From Actinoplanes liguriensis (GTDB lineage: Bacteria > Actinomycetota > Actinomycetes > Mycobacteriales > Micromonosporaceae), in assembly GCA_000715855.1 (NCBI GenBank), contig KL571207.1, positions 1,735-16,315 of the forward strand: 14,581 nt of DNA. The letters run 5' to 3'. A model generated the notes under the pieces. It was not told the DNA's origin, made no database searches, and was given only the letters and a program-made list of their open reading frames with translations. Below, piece by piece: positions 6,889 through 14,038 of the stretch. A program made the position numbers and the translations under genes. Position 1 is the first letter of the stretch; the number at the start of each line of letters is the position of its first letter.

Positions 6889-7509
6889 ATGGCAAAGATC
6901 GTTCAAGTAACGGCCCGTGCCGTCGTCTCGTACGGCGTCAACCCGGTCGCACGTTTCCTGCTCAAGATCGGCGTTACACCCAACGCCGTCACCGTCGCGG
7001 GCACCATTGGTGTGCTCATCGGTTCCTATTTCGGCGCCCAAGGAAAACTCCTGGCGGGCACCGTGATCGTAACCGCCTTCGCTCTCACCGACGCACTCGA
7101 CGGCACGATGGCCCGCATGCGCGGCGGAACCGGAAGATTCGGGGCACTCCTCGACTCGTCCATGGACCGCCTCGCGGACGGTGCGGTCTTCGGCGCCGTC
7201 GCCTACTACATGGCCGGGCAGGGCAATCCGTACGGCGGCATGATCGCCGCCCTGATCAGCCTCGTCGCCGGCCAGGTCGTCTCCTACGTGAAGGCCCGGG
7301 CGCAGAGCCTGGACCTGAACGCCGACGTCGGCATCGCCGAGCGTCTGGAGCGCCTGCTCATCGTCGGCGTCGGCGGCCTGCTCGGCGCTGCCGGCCTGGA
7401 GTGGGGCCTGCCCGCCGCGCTCTGGGTGCTCGCCGCGCTCTCCCTGGTCACCGTCTTCCAGCGGCTGATCCACGCGGCCCGCACCGAGGTCAAGGAACCG
7501 GCCGAGTGA
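6889..7509 (+). CDS. pgsA: Phosphatidylinositol phosphate synthase (CDP-alcohol phosphotransferase)
   Basis: A 206-residue integral membrane enzyme, expected to join CDP-diacylglycerol to inositol phosphate, the first step towards phosphatidylinositol in actinobacteria. The CDP-alcohol phosphotransferase signature D-x2-D-G-x2-A-R-x8-G-x3-D-x3-D is complete, with metal-binding aspartates at residues 68, 71, 89 and 93. About six hydrophobic helices follow the family pattern, the last two after residue 150. It resembles PgsA1 of M. tuberculosis (Rv2612c), which lies in the same order ahead of the acyltransferase and PimA. The stop codon overlaps the next gene's GTG by four bases (GTGA), indicating translational coupling. 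A phosphatidylglycerol-phosphate synthase has the same signature, but the PIM operon context favours the inositol enzyme. Confidence 0.92.
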   Translation: MAKIVQVTARAVVSYGVNPVARFLLKIGVTPNAVTVAGTIGVLIGSYFGAQGKLLAGTVIVTAFALTDALDGTMARMRGGTGRFGALLDSSMDRLADGAVFGAVAYYMAGQGNPYGGMIAALISLVAGQVVSYVKARAQSLDLNADVGIAERLERLLIVGVGGLLGAAGLEWGLPAALWVLAALSLVTVFQRLIHAARTEVKEPAE

Positions 7510-8372
7510 AGGACCAGCTGACCACGCTCGGCTTCACCGCCGGGTGGCGTCTGGTCCGCGCGCTGCCGCTGCCGGTGGCGCGCGCCCTGTTCACCCGGGT
7601 CGCGGACCGCTCCTGGAAGAAGAACGGGCCGGGCACCCAGCGGCTGCGGCGCAACTACCAGCAGATCGTCGGCGCGGACATGCCGGAGACGCTGGTGCGG
7701 GACGGGCTGCGGTCGTACGCGCGGTACTGGATGGAGGCGTTCCGCCTCCCGTCGCTGAACCGCGAGCAGCACGCGGCCGGCTTCCACATGCGCGACGACT
7801 GCCACGACGAGATGAAGCAGCTCATCGCCGAGGGCAACGGCCTGGTCCTGGCCCTGCCGCACGTGGCGAACTGGGACGCCGCGGCCGCCTGGGTGGTCTC
7901 CCACGACTGGCAGATGATCACCGTCCAGGAGCGGCTCAAACCGGAGGCGGTCTTCCAGAAGTTCCTGGACTACCGGGAGAGCCTCGGCATGCGCGTGCTG
8001 GCGCTCACCGGCGGCGAGCGTCCCCCGCTCGACGTGCTCGCCGAGCACCTGCAGCAGGGCTGGGTGGTGCCGCTGCTCGCCGACCGGGACCTGTCCCGCA
8101 GCGGCGTCGAGGTCGAGTTCTTCGGCGGGCGGACCAGGATGCCGGCCGGCCCGGCGATCCTCGCGATCCGCACCGGCGCGCCGATGTTCGCCGTCGACAT
8201 GTGGTACTCCGAGCACCGCGTCGAGGCGCAGCTCCGGCGGATCACGCCGCCCACGGACGGGCCCCTCGACCAGCGGGTCAAGCGGACCACGCAGCTGATG
8301 GCCGACGCCTTCGCGGCCGGTCTCGCCGAGCATCCGCAGGACTGGCACATGCTCCAGAAGCTCTGGATCTAG
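7506..8372 (+). CDS. Phosphatidylinositol mannoside acyltransferase (PatA-like)
   Basis: A 288-residue member of the LpxL/HtrB-like acyltransferase family. In PIM-producing actinobacteria the homologue (Rv2611c, PatA) transfers an acyl chain to the mannose of PIM at the inner membrane surface. The catalytic Hx4D motif is HVANWD, with H119 and D124; a further acidic residue lies in VEVEFFG downstream. A long frame extends upstream over pgsA, but GTG 7506 is chosen because it overlaps the pgsA stop by four bases, has an AAGGAA site eight bases upstream, and gives the family length. There is no clear transmembrane helix; the N-terminal amphipathic region (LGFTAGWRLVRALPL) probably contacts the membrane. 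Its position between pgsA and pimA supports the assignment. Confidence 0.9.
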   Translation: MKDQLTTLGFTAGWRLVRALPLPVARALFTRVADRSWKKNGPGTQRLRRNYQQIVGADMPETLVRDGLRSYARYWMEAFRLPSLNREQHAAGFHMRDDCHDEMKQLIAEGNGLVLALPHVANWDAAAAWVVSHDWQMITVQERLKPEAVFQKFLDYRESLGMRVLALTGGERPPLDVLAEHLQQGWVVPLLADRDLSRSGVEVEFFGGRTRMPAGPAILAIRTGAPMFAVDMWYSEHRVEAQLRRITPPTDGPLDQRVKRTTQLMADAFAAGLAEHPQDWHMLQKLWI

Positions 8373-8380
8373 GGGGCCGA

Positions 8381-9517
8381 GTGCGGATCGGGATCGTCTC
8401 GCCGTACTCGTTCGACGTCCCCGGCGGTGTGCAGAACCACATCATGGACCTGGCCGAGGCGCTGATCGAACTCGGTCACCATGTCAGTGTGCTGGCTCCC
8501 GCGGACGAGGACGCCGAGCTGCCGGAATACCTGGTTCCGGCGGGCCGGGCGGTGTCCCTGCCGTACAACGGGTCGGTCGCCCGGATCGCGTTCGGCCCGG
8601 TCTCCACCGCCCGGGTCCGGCGCTGGCTGGCCCGCGGCGAGTTCGACGTGCTGCACGTCCACGAGCCGCTCACGCCCAGCCTGTCGCTGCTCGCGGTGCT
8701 CTCCGCGCGTGGCCCGGTCGTCGCCACCTTCCACACCGCGATGACCCGCTCCCGCGCGCTCGCCGTCGCGCAGAACTTCCTGCAACCGGTGATGGAGAAG
8801 ATCACCGCCCGGATCGCGGTCAGCGAACTGGCCCGCAAGGTCCAGGTCGAGCACCTCGGCGGCGGCGCGGTCGAGATCCCCAACGGGGTCGCGGTGCGCA
8901 AGTTCGCCTCGGCTTCGCCATTGCCCGGCTGGCCCGGCCAGGGCGGTGCTCTCGGTTTCCTCGGGCGTTTCACCGAGTCCCGCAAGGGCTTCCCACTTGT
9001 GCGTACGGCGTTCGTCACGCTCGCCCGCGACCGTCCCGGCCTGCGACTGCTGGTAGCCGGCCCCGGTGACCGCGCCGAGCTGTTCGACGAGATCCCGCCC
9101 GAGCTGCACGACCGGGTCGAGTTCCTGGGCCTGGTCAGCGAGACCGACAAGGCGAGGATGCTGCGCAGCGTCGACATCTACGTCGCCCCGAACACCGGCG
9201 GTGAGAGCTTCGGCATGATCCTGACCGAGGCGATGGCCGCCGGGGCCGCGATCGCCGCGAGCGACCTGGACGCGTTCCGTCGGGTATTGGACGGTGGCCG
9301 GGCCGGCGCCCTCTTCCCGAACGGCGACACCGCCGCGCTCACCACACTCCTCGGCGACCTGCTCGACGACCCCGCCCGCCGCGACCAGCTGGCCTCCGGT
9401 GCACGTCAGGTGGTCGGGACGTTCGACTGGCCGAGTGTGGCCGGGCGGGTCCTCGAGGTCTACACCACGGCGATCGAGGCCACCGACGGGCGCGTCTTCG
9501 ACGACGACGGGGTCTGA
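8381..9517 (+). CDS. pimA: Phosphatidylinositol alpha-mannosyltransferase
   Basis: A 378-residue GT4-family (GT-B fold) glycosyltransferase that transfers mannose from GDP-mannose to phosphatidylinositol, starting PIM synthesis on the cytoplasmic membrane face. The start region MRIGIVSPYSFDVPGGVQ matches PimA almost residue for residue, including the G15-G16 loop and Q18. H118 lies in TFHTAM at the same number as in mycobacterial PimA. FLGRFTESRKG supplies the Arg and Lys that bind the nucleotide sugar, and GGESFGMILTEAM is the EX7E motif. The length equals that of M. tuberculosis PimA. GTG 8381 follows AGGGGG by five bases, and only eight bases separate it from the preceding stop. With the two upstream genes it forms a PIM operon, which suggests a PIM-containing cell envelope. 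Confidence 0.96.
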   Translation: MRIGIVSPYSFDVPGGVQNHIMDLAEALIELGHHVSVLAPADEDAELPEYLVPAGRAVSLPYNGSVARIAFGPVSTARVRRWLARGEFDVLHVHEPLTPSLSLLAVLSARGPVVATFHTAMTRSRALAVAQNFLQPVMEKITARIAVSELARKVQVEHLGGGAVEIPNGVAVRKFASASPLPGWPGQGGALGFLGRFTESRKGFPLVRTAFVTLARDRPGLRLLVAGPGDRAELFDEIPPELHDRVEFLGLVSETDKARMLRSVDIYVAPNTGGESFGMILTEAMAAGAAIAASDLDAFRRVLDGGRAGALFPNGDTAALTTLLGDLLDDPARRDQLASGARQVVGTFDWPSVAGRVLEVYTTAIEATDGRVFDDDGV

Positions 9518-9556
9518 TCGACTCGGGGCAGGTGACGGTCCGACACAATCCGGCAC

Positions 9557-9562
9557 TACGAT
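9557..9562 (+). promoter_or_regulatory. Candidate -10 box that decides the start of the 9570 gene
   Basis: TACGAT fits TAnnnT and ends exactly 7 bases before ATG 9570. There is no ribosome-binding site ahead of either candidate ATG (9561 or 9570). A leaderless start at 9570 explains this best; ATG 9561 would overlap the box itself. Confidence 0.4.
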
Positions 9563-9569
9563 GCCCCGC

Positions 9570-10097
9570 ATGTGGTGGGTGCTGGGTGTCGTCGTGCTGG
9601 CCGCGATCTTCTCGGCGTACCTCGGCTGGACCGCCCAGCGGGTCGAACGGGTACACGCCCGCGCCCAGTCCGCCGAACGCGCCCTCGACGCGCACCTGCT
9701 GCGCCGTGCCGCGGCCGCCGCGGTCGTCGCCGAGCACCGGGAGTCCGTCGAGCTGTACGCCGCGGCCCGGCTCGCGCTGGACGCCGAGCCCGACGAGCGC
9801 GAGTCCGCGGAGAACGACCTCACCCGCCAGTTGCAGGGCATCGAGCTGGATCCGGCCGACACCGCGGCGCGCACGCTGATCGTCAGCAGCCGGCGGGTGG
9901 TGCTGGCCCGGCAGGTGCACACCGACCTGGTCCGGGACGCGCTGACCGCGCGGCGGCGCAAGATGGTCCGGGTGCTGCGGCTGCCCGGCCGGTACCCGGA
10001 GCCGAGCTACTTCGACATCGTCGAGCCGGTGATGCCGCCGCTCCCGGCTCCGTCCCCGGCCCCCGCGCCGGAGGCCCTGCCGGTCCAGGCCGTCTGA
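9570..10097 (+). CDS. Small membrane-anchored protein, possibly LemA-like
   Basis: A 175-residue protein whose family I cannot name with confidence. It opens with a hydrophobic segment (residues 1-20, MWWVLGVVVLAAIFSAYLGW) that should act as an uncleaved membrane anchor. A long helical stretch follows, with RVERVHARAQSAERALDAHLLRRA, reminiscent of the LemA fold (anchor, then x-R-V-x-A-LD-L-RR), and the tail is proline-rich (about residues 150-170). M. tuberculosis has a membrane protein with a Nudix domain (Rv2609c) at this position; this gene would correspond to its N-terminal part only, with no Nudix box (GX5EX7REUXEEXGU) visible. It follows pimA by 52 bases but seems to have its own promoter. 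The function is unknown; an envelope role is suggested only by the anchor and neighbours. Confidence 0.8.
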   Translation: MWWVLGVVVLAAIFSAYLGWTAQRVERVHARAQSAERALDAHLLRRAAAAAVVAEHRESVELYAAARLALDAEPDERESAENDLTRQLQGIELDPADTAARTLIVSSRRVVLARQVHTDLVRDALTARRRKMVRVLRLPGRYPEPSYFDIVEPVMPPLPAPSPAPAPEALPVQAV

Positions 10098-10106
10098 TCC
10101 GCCTCC

Positions 10107-10133
10107 TCCGGGCCTTCGTTTTCTCCGCCCGGA
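10107..10133 (+). terminator. Hairpin after the membrane-anchored protein gene
   Basis: TCCGGGC (10107-10113) and GCCCGGA (10127-10133) form a perfect 7-bp stem with a 13-base loop, starting 10 bases after the stop codon at 10097. No T-run follows, so this is a weak terminator candidate of the kind often proposed in high-GC genomes. Confidence 0.35.
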
Positions 10134-10134
10134 C

Positions 10135-10160
10135 TTATCCACACCAGCGCTTTGTCCACA
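10135..10160 (+). promoter_or_regulatory. Two direct DnaA-box-like 9-mers
   Basis: TTATCCACA (10135-10143) equals the classical E. coli DnaA box and TTGTCCACA (10152-10160) equals the preferred Streptomyces box. They have the same orientation and start 17 bp apart. They lie in the 257-bp non-coding gap between the convergent membrane-protein gene and pdxS. No dnaA, dnaN or AT-rich unwinding region is nearby, so this is not an origin; a DnaA-titration or regulatory site is possible. DnaA binding is inferred. Confidence 0.5.
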
Positions 10161-10310
10161 GGCCGCGCTTCCAAGATCGCGGTTTCGGGTCACACTGGTC
10201 GAGGGCAGGCCCCCGTGGTGGGTGGGGACTCGGAAGTTGGCGGAGGTGCTGTCTGCCCGGGCCGGGTGTCCCAGCGGACCGACTACGACCTCTCCGGCGG
10301 CGCGGGCACG

Positions 10311-10339
10311 AAAAAAGGGCCGCCCACCAGGGCGGCCCT
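10311..10339 (-). terminator. Rho-independent terminator of pdxS
   Basis: On the minus strand, a perfect 9-bp stem AGGGCCGCC / GGCGGCCCT with a 6-base loop is followed directly by a run of six Ts (10316 down to 10311). It starts 16 bases beyond the pdxS stop codon. This is the only classical T-tailed terminator in the window. Confidence 0.92.
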
Positions 10340-10354
10340 CCGGATCCGAGCTGC

Positions 10355-11251
10355 TTACCAGCCGCGCTCGGCGAGGCGGTGCGGCTCCGGGATCTCCTCC
10401 ACGTTGATGCCGACCATGGCCTCGCCCAGCCCCCGCGACACCTTCGCGATCACGTCCGGGTCGTCGTGGAACGTGGTCGCCTTGACGATGGCCTCGGCGC
10501 GCTGCCGCGGGTTGCCGGACTTGAAGATGCCGGAGCCGACGAACACGCCCTCCGCGCCGAGCTGCATCATCATCGCGGCGTCGGCCGGGGTGGCGATGCC
10601 GCCCGCGGTGAACAGCACGACCGGCAGTTTGCCCGCCTCGGCAACCTCTTTGACCAGCTCGTACGGCGCCTGGAGCTCCTTGGCCGCGACGTAGAGCTCG
10701 TCTTCCGGCAGGGTCTGCAGCCGGCGGATCTCCCCACGGATCTTGCGCATGTGGGTGGTCGCGTTGGACACGTCCCCGGTGCCGGCCTCGCCCTTCGACC
10801 GGATCATCGCGGCGCCTTCGGTGATCCGCCGCAGCGCCTCGCCGAGGTTGGTGGCGCCGCACACGAACGGCACGGTGAACTGCCACTTGTCGATGTGGTT
10901 GGCGTAGTCGGCCGGGGTCAGCACCTCGGACTCGTCGATGTAGTCGACGCCCAGCGACATCAGGACCTGGGCCTCGACGAAGTGACCGATGCGGGCCTTG
11001 GCCATGACCGGGATGGAGACGGCGTTGATGATGCCGTCGATCATGTCGGGATCCGACATGCGGGACACGCCGCCCTGTGCCCGGATGTCGGCGGGGACGC
11101 GCTCCAGCGCCATGACGGCGACGGCGCCCGCGTCCTCCGCGATCTTCGCCTGCTCGGGGGTGACGACGTCCATGATCACGCCGCCCTTGAGCATCTCCGC
11201 CATGCCACGCTTGACGCGAGCGGTTCCGACGGCGGGCTGGTTCTCAGACAT
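10355..11251 (-). CDS. pdxS: Pyridoxal 5'-phosphate synthase, lyase subunit PdxS
   Basis: A 298-residue (beta/alpha)8 barrel enzyme that builds PLP from ribose 5-phosphate, glyceraldehyde 3-phosphate and ammonia supplied by PdxT; it forms a 12+12 complex in the cytoplasm. It is recognised by [13 protein letters not shown] and the phosphate-binding SKGEAGTG segment. The key residues are in place: D28, K85 and K153 correspond to B. subtilis D24, K81 and K149. The frame is open to 11362, but ATG 11251 ([16 protein letters not shown]) is chosen for its GAGGAG site a few bases upstream and the family length. It is transcribed away from pdxT across a 193-bp gap, whereas in mycobacteria the two lie on the same strand. 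A strong terminator follows the stop. Confidence 0.97.
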   Translation of the reverse strand: MSENQPAVGTARVKRGMAEMLKGGVIMDVVTPEQAKIAEDAGAVAVMALERVPADIRAQGGVSRMSDPDMIDGIINAVSIPVMAKARIGHFVEAQVLMSLGVDYIDESEVLTPADYANHIDKWQFTVPFVCGATNLGEALRRITEGAAMIRSKGEAGTGDVSNATTHMRKIRGEIRRLQTLPEDELYVAAKELQAPYELVKEVAEAGKLPVVLFTAGGIATPADAAMMMQLGAEGVFVGSGIFKSGNPRQRAEAIVKATTFHDDPDVIAKVSRGLGEAMVGINVEEIPEPHRLAERGW

Positions 11252-11432
11252 ACGACTCCTCGTGCGCGATTTCGGTAAGGCGATGCTACGAACCGGTGGG
11301 TGGTCGCCTCGATAGCCAATCGACCCCACGGTGGCCTGCATTAGCGCCGAACCCCACGTCAAGAGCCTTCCCGCGTACGTCGTGAAAGCCCCTGGAAGCC
11401 CCCCGCGTCCGCTCGTGAAGGTTTCCGCGTCC

Positions 11433-11438
11433 TAGAGT
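11433..11438 (+). promoter_or_regulatory. Candidate -10 box of pdxT-yebC
   Basis: TAGAGT fits TAnnnT and ends 6 bases before GTG 11445, and no ribosome-binding site precedes that start. This points to a leaderless transcript. The rest of the 193-bp pdxS-pdxT gap (11252-11444) shows no clear operator or riboswitch. Confidence 0.4.
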
Positions 11439-11444
11439 TACGCC

Positions 11445-12050
11445 GTGAACATCGGAGTGCTGGCCCTGCAGGGCGACGTGCGCGAACACCTGTCCGCTCT
11501 GGCGGAGTCGGACGTGCTGGCCCGTCCCGTCCGGCGGCCGGAGGAGCTGGCCGACGTCGACGCGCTGGTGATTCCGGGCGGCGAGTCGACCACGATGAGC
11601 AACCTGGCGATCACTTTCGGACTGCTCGACCCGATCCGGAAGCGGATCGCGGACGGCATGCCGGTGTACGGTTCCTGCGCCGGCATGATCATGCTGGCGA
11701 CCACGGTGCTGGACGGCCGCCCCGATCAGGAGTCCTTCCAGGGGATCGAGATGACCGTCCGGCGGAACGCGTTCGGCCGGCAGGTCCACTCGTTCGAGGC
11801 CGCGGTGGAGATCGAAGGCATCGAGGGCGGCGATTTCCACGCCGTCTTCATCCGGGCCCCGTGGGTCGAGCAGGTCGGCCCCGACGTGCGGGTGCTGGGC
11901 CGCGTCGCCTCCGGGGACACCGCCGGTAGGATTGTGGCCGTTCGGCAGGGGAACCTGCTCGCCACGGCATTCCACCCGGAGCTGACCGGCGACCTTCGCG
12001 TCCACCGGTACTTCGTCGAGATGGTCCGCCAGGCCGCACCCGCACGGTAG
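11445..12050 (+). CDS. pdxT: Pyridoxal 5'-phosphate synthase, glutaminase subunit PdxT
   Basis: A 201-residue class I glutamine amidotransferase that hydrolyses glutamine and channels ammonia to PdxS. The signature GGEST (residues 45-49) forms the oxyanion region. The nucleophile is C78 in YGSCAGM, and H177 with E179 (FHPE) completes the triad. GTG 11445 ([15 protein letters not shown]) gives the standard PdxT N-terminus and is probably leaderless. The gene is divergent from pdxS, so the two subunits must be balanced from separate promoters. It is followed after 15 bases by yebC, which has its own good ribosome-binding site and probably shares the transcript. Confidence 0.97.
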   Translation: MNIGVLALQGDVREHLSALAESDVLARPVRRPEELADVDALVIPGGESTTMSNLAITFGLLDPIRKRIADGMPVYGSCAGMIMLATTVLDGRPDQESFQGIEMTVRRNAFGRQVHSFEAAVEIEGIEGGDFHAVFIRAPWVEQVGPDVRVLGRVASGDTAGRIVAVRQGNLLATAFHPELTGDLRVHRYFVEMVRQAAPAR

Positions 12051-12065
12051 ACACGGAGGTTACGC

Positions 12066-12821
12066 ATGTCCGGCCACTCCAAGTGGGCGACGACCAAGCA
12101 CAAGAAGGCGGTCGTCGACGCCAAGCGCGGCAAGATGTTCGCCAAGCTGATCAAGAACATCGAGGTCGCGGCGCGCACCGGTGGCGGTGATCCCTCCGGT
12201 AACCCGACGCTCTACGACGCCATCCAGAAGGCGAAGAAGAGCTCGGTCCCCAACGACAACATCAACAACGCGGTCAAGCGCGGCTCCGGCCTGGAAGCCG
12301 GCGGCGCCGACTGGCAGACGATCATGTATGAGGGGTACGGGCCGAACGGCGTCGCCCTGCTGATCGAGTGCCTCACCGACAACCGGAACCGCGCGGCCAC
12401 CGAGGTGCGCACCCGGCTGACCCGCAACAACGGCACGTTCGCCGACGCGGGCTCGGTGTCGTACCTGTTCAACCGCAAGGGCGTGGTGATCGTCCCCAAG
12501 GGTGGGCTCAGCGAGGACGACATCATGCTCGCCGTGCTCGAGGCGGGCGCCGAGGAGATCAACGACCTGGGTGACTCGTTCGAGGTGGTCAGCGAGCCGA
12601 CCGACCTGGTCGCCGTGCGCACCGCGCTGCAGGATGCCGGCATCGACTACGACTCGGCCGAGTCCCCGCTGCTGCCGACGATGACGGTGCCGGTCGACGA
12701 GGACGCGGCCCGCAAGGTGCTCAAGCTGATCGACGCGCTCGAGGACTGCGACGACGTGCAGAACATCTACGCCAACTTCGACGTCTCCGACGAGGTCATG
12801 GCCGCGCTCGAAGAGGAGTGA
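12066..12821 (+). CDS. YebC/PmpR (TACO1) family protein
   Basis: A 251-residue member of a near-universal bacterial family. The start [23 protein letters not shown] and the [25 protein letters not shown] segment are diagnostic, and the length is typical. The three-domain fold (basic N-terminal helical domain, then two alpha/beta domains) fits the sequence. The family was long annotated as transcriptional regulators; the mitochondrial relative TACO1 is a translational activator, and recent bacterial work points to a ribosome-associated role at proline-rich stretches. Placement directly upstream of ruvC and ruvA is widely conserved, although here a minus-strand gene separates them. ATG 12066 has GGAGG six bases upstream. 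It is probably co-transcribed with pdxT. Confidence 0.95.
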   Translation: MSGHSKWATTKHKKAVVDAKRGKMFAKLIKNIEVAARTGGGDPSGNPTLYDAIQKAKKSSVPNDNINNAVKRGSGLEAGGADWQTIMYEGYGPNGVALLIECLTDNRNRAATEVRTRLTRNNGTFADAGSVSYLFNRKGVVIVPKGGLSEDDIMLAVLEAGAEEINDLGDSFEVVSEPTDLVAVRTALQDAGIDYDSAESPLLPTMTVPVDEDAARKVLKLIDALEDCDDVQNIYANFDVSDEVMAALEEE

Positions 12822-12837
12822 GCCGACGGCTTGCCGG

Positions 12838-12862
12838 GCCGGTCCGCCACGTGCGGGCCGGC
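12838..12862. terminator. GC-rich hairpin between convergent genes
   Basis: GCCGGTCCGC (12838-12847) pairs with GCGGGCCGGC (12853-12862) around a 5-base loop, 10 bp with one G-U pair in plus-strand RNA. It sits in the 52-bp gap between the 3' ends of yebC and the convergent minus-strand gene and could stop transcription from both sides. It lacks a T-run. Confidence 0.5.
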
Positions 12863-12873
12863 TCGTCGCGTCC

Positions 12874-13413
12874 TCAGGAGCCGCTGGTGGCGAGCCACGA
12901 CATCGACTGGACCATGCAGGCGACGAGCAGGAGACCGCCGATCACCAGGCGCGCGACCCGGTTGCGCTGGGCGCGGCGCCACGCGTGACACCACGCCACG
13001 GCCGCGTCGGCGAGGGTCAGGAGCTCCGCTCTGGCCGTACTGTCAATCACCGCGGCCTTGTGGAAAGCGATGCTGGCGGCCGGGCCGCCCACCCGGACCA
13101 ACTGCCTTTCCGGCGGGTGCAGCACGCGCACCTCGACCTCGTAGACCTGGTCGTCGCGCCACGCCTTGGTCCGTTTCACGAGCCGTTTCCGCAGGTAGAG
13201 CCCGGGCGCGTCGGCGTGCGTGAGGCGTCCCCAGAGGCGCAGGCGGCGCCAGTGGCCGGCCAGGTCGATCAACGACTCCTGGTAGATCTCGTGGCCGGCC
13301 GGGTCGCCGCCGGTCAGGCGCAGCGCCTCGGGCCGCAGCACACCCTCGTGAGCCGCGACGACCTCGACGAACTCGGCCGGCGGATCGTCGTCCATGGGTG
13401 GAATGAGGTACAT
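12874..13413 (-). CDS. Hypothetical protein: sigma-70 region 2-like domain with C-terminal membrane helix
   Basis: A 179-residue protein with no name I recognise. Residues 15-86 resemble region 2 of ECF sigma factors: F..VV..H...L...ALRLTGGD, then EIYQES (compare AEDLVQE), a W-R-R-L helix, and DAPGLYLRKRLVKRTKAWR, which resembles the WLRRVV.N.....RRR end of region 2.3-2.4. No region 4 helix-turn-helix can be seen. Instead a helix with charged residues leads to a hydrophobic segment (about 157-174, VIGGLLLVACMVQSMSWL) five residues from the C-terminus, making it a likely tail-anchored membrane protein. ATG 13413 has GGGAGG five bases upstream; the longer frame to 13596 would overlap ruvC. It is divergent from ruvC, with a 97-bp gap. 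It may be a degenerate or membrane-tethered sigma-like protein; this assignment is an inference. Confidence 0.75.
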   Translation of the reverse strand: MYLIPPMDDDPPAEFVEVVAAHEGVLRPEALRLTGGDPAGHEIYQESLIDLAGHWRRLRLWGRLTHADAPGLYLRKRLVKRTKAWRDDQVYEVEVRVLHPPERQLVRVGGPAASIAFHKAAVIDSTARAELLTLADAAVAWCHAWRRAQRNRVARLVIGGLLLVACMVQSMSWLATSGS

Positions 13414-13473
13414 GGCGACCTCCCGCACCCATCGTCGAGGCGTGTCGGCGGCGGGCGCAAGAGGGCCGCGTAT

Positions 13474-13479
13474 TAGGGT
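13474..13479 (+). promoter_or_regulatory. Candidate -10 box of ruvC
   Basis: TAGGGT fits TAnnnT and predicts transcription starting near 13486, inside the LexA-box-like site. The leader would be about 25 bases and include the GGGGAGG ribosome-binding site of ruvC. Confidence 0.35.
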
Positions 13480-13480
13480 G

Positions 13481-13496
13481 TCGAACACACGTACGT
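13481..13496. promoter_or_regulatory. LexA (SOS) box-like site upstream of ruvC
   Basis: TCGAACACACGTACGT matches the actinobacterial SOS consensus TCGAAC-N4-GTTCGA at the whole left half and 4 of 6 bases in the right half (GTACGT). It lies 14 bases before the ruvC start and across the predicted transcription start, a good place for a repressor. ruvC is a known SOS gene in mycobacteria. An overlapping perfect 10-bp palindrome CACGTACGTG (13488-13497) is an alternative explanation. Confidence 0.5.
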
Positions 13497-13510
13497 GAGG
13501 GGAGGCCGTG

Positions 13511-14038
13511 GTGCGCGTTCTCGGCATCGATCCGGGTCTCACCCGGTGCGGCGTCGGCGTGGTCGAGGGGGTGCCCGGCCGTCCCGGAAAGCTCATCGCC
13601 TACCACGTGGTCCGCTCCGAGCCGGACGAGGACATCGCGCTCCGGCTGCTGCACCTCGACCGGAGCCTCGCCGAGCTGGTCGCGCTGCACCAACCCGAGA
13701 GCGTGGCCGTCGAGCGGGTGTTCTCGCAGCACAACGCGCGTACCGTGATGGGCACCGCGCAGGCCAGCGCGGTCGCGATCCTGGCCGGGTCGCGCGCCGG
13801 GCTGCCCGTGCAGACGTACACGCCGAGCGAGGTCAAGGCGGCCGTCACCGGCTCCGGGACGGCCGACAAGGCGCAGGTCACCGCCATGGTCACCCGCCTG
13901 CTGAAGCTCGACGCGCCGCCGAAGCCGGCCGACGCGGCGGACGCCATCGCCATCGCCATCTGTCACATCTGGCGCGGGGGCACCCGCGCGAAGATCCAAG
14001 CCGCGGCGATCGCCGCCGCCCGCAGGAGCAGCCGATGA
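13511..14038 (+). CDS. ruvC: Holliday junction resolvase RuvC
   Basis: A 175-residue endonuclease that cuts Holliday junctions symmetrically as part of RuvABC recombinational repair. It has the RNase H-like fold with all four acidic catalytic residues: D7 ([11 protein letters not shown]), E68 (VAVERVF), and D141 and D144 (DAADA). Two GTG codons stand in a row, at 13508 and 13511. The second is chosen because GGAGG then lies five bases upstream rather than two, and because RuvC proteins usually begin MRVLGIDPG. The stop codon overlaps the ruvA start by four bases (ATGA), so the two are translationally coupled. A LexA-like box and -10 box upstream suggest induction by DNA damage. Confidence 0.97.
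   Translation: MRVLGIDPGLTRCGVGVVEGVPGRPGKLIAYHVVRSEPDEDIALRLLHLDRSLAELVALHQPESVAVERVFSQHNARTVMGTAQASAVAILAGSRAGLPVQTYTPSEVKAAVTGSGTADKAQVTAMVTRLLKLDAPPKPADAADAIAIAICHIWRGGTRAKIQAAAIAAARRSSR

Noticed and set aside
6236..6895. A 219-residue minus-strand frame across the palindrome and the start of the EF-G-like gene
   Set aside because: It overlaps the well-supported EF-G G domain in another frame, and its middle only mirrors the palindrome (a related peptide appears in the plus-strand frame 6504-6797). No homology is recognisable.
6810..8372. A 520-residue reading of the acyltransferase frame starting at 6810
   Set aside because: The first 230 residues lie over pgsA and are Arg-rich shadow. 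The GTG at 7506 with the 4-base overlap is the credible start.
10135..10354. A replication origin around the DnaA boxes
   Set aside because: There are only two boxes, no AT-rich unwinding region, and no dnaA, dnaN, parAB or rpmH nearby.
11252..11444. A PLP- or thiamine-type riboswitch between pdxS and pdxT
   Set aside because: No conserved aptamer motif or strong stem was found, and the candidate pdxT promoter predicts a leaderless mRNA.
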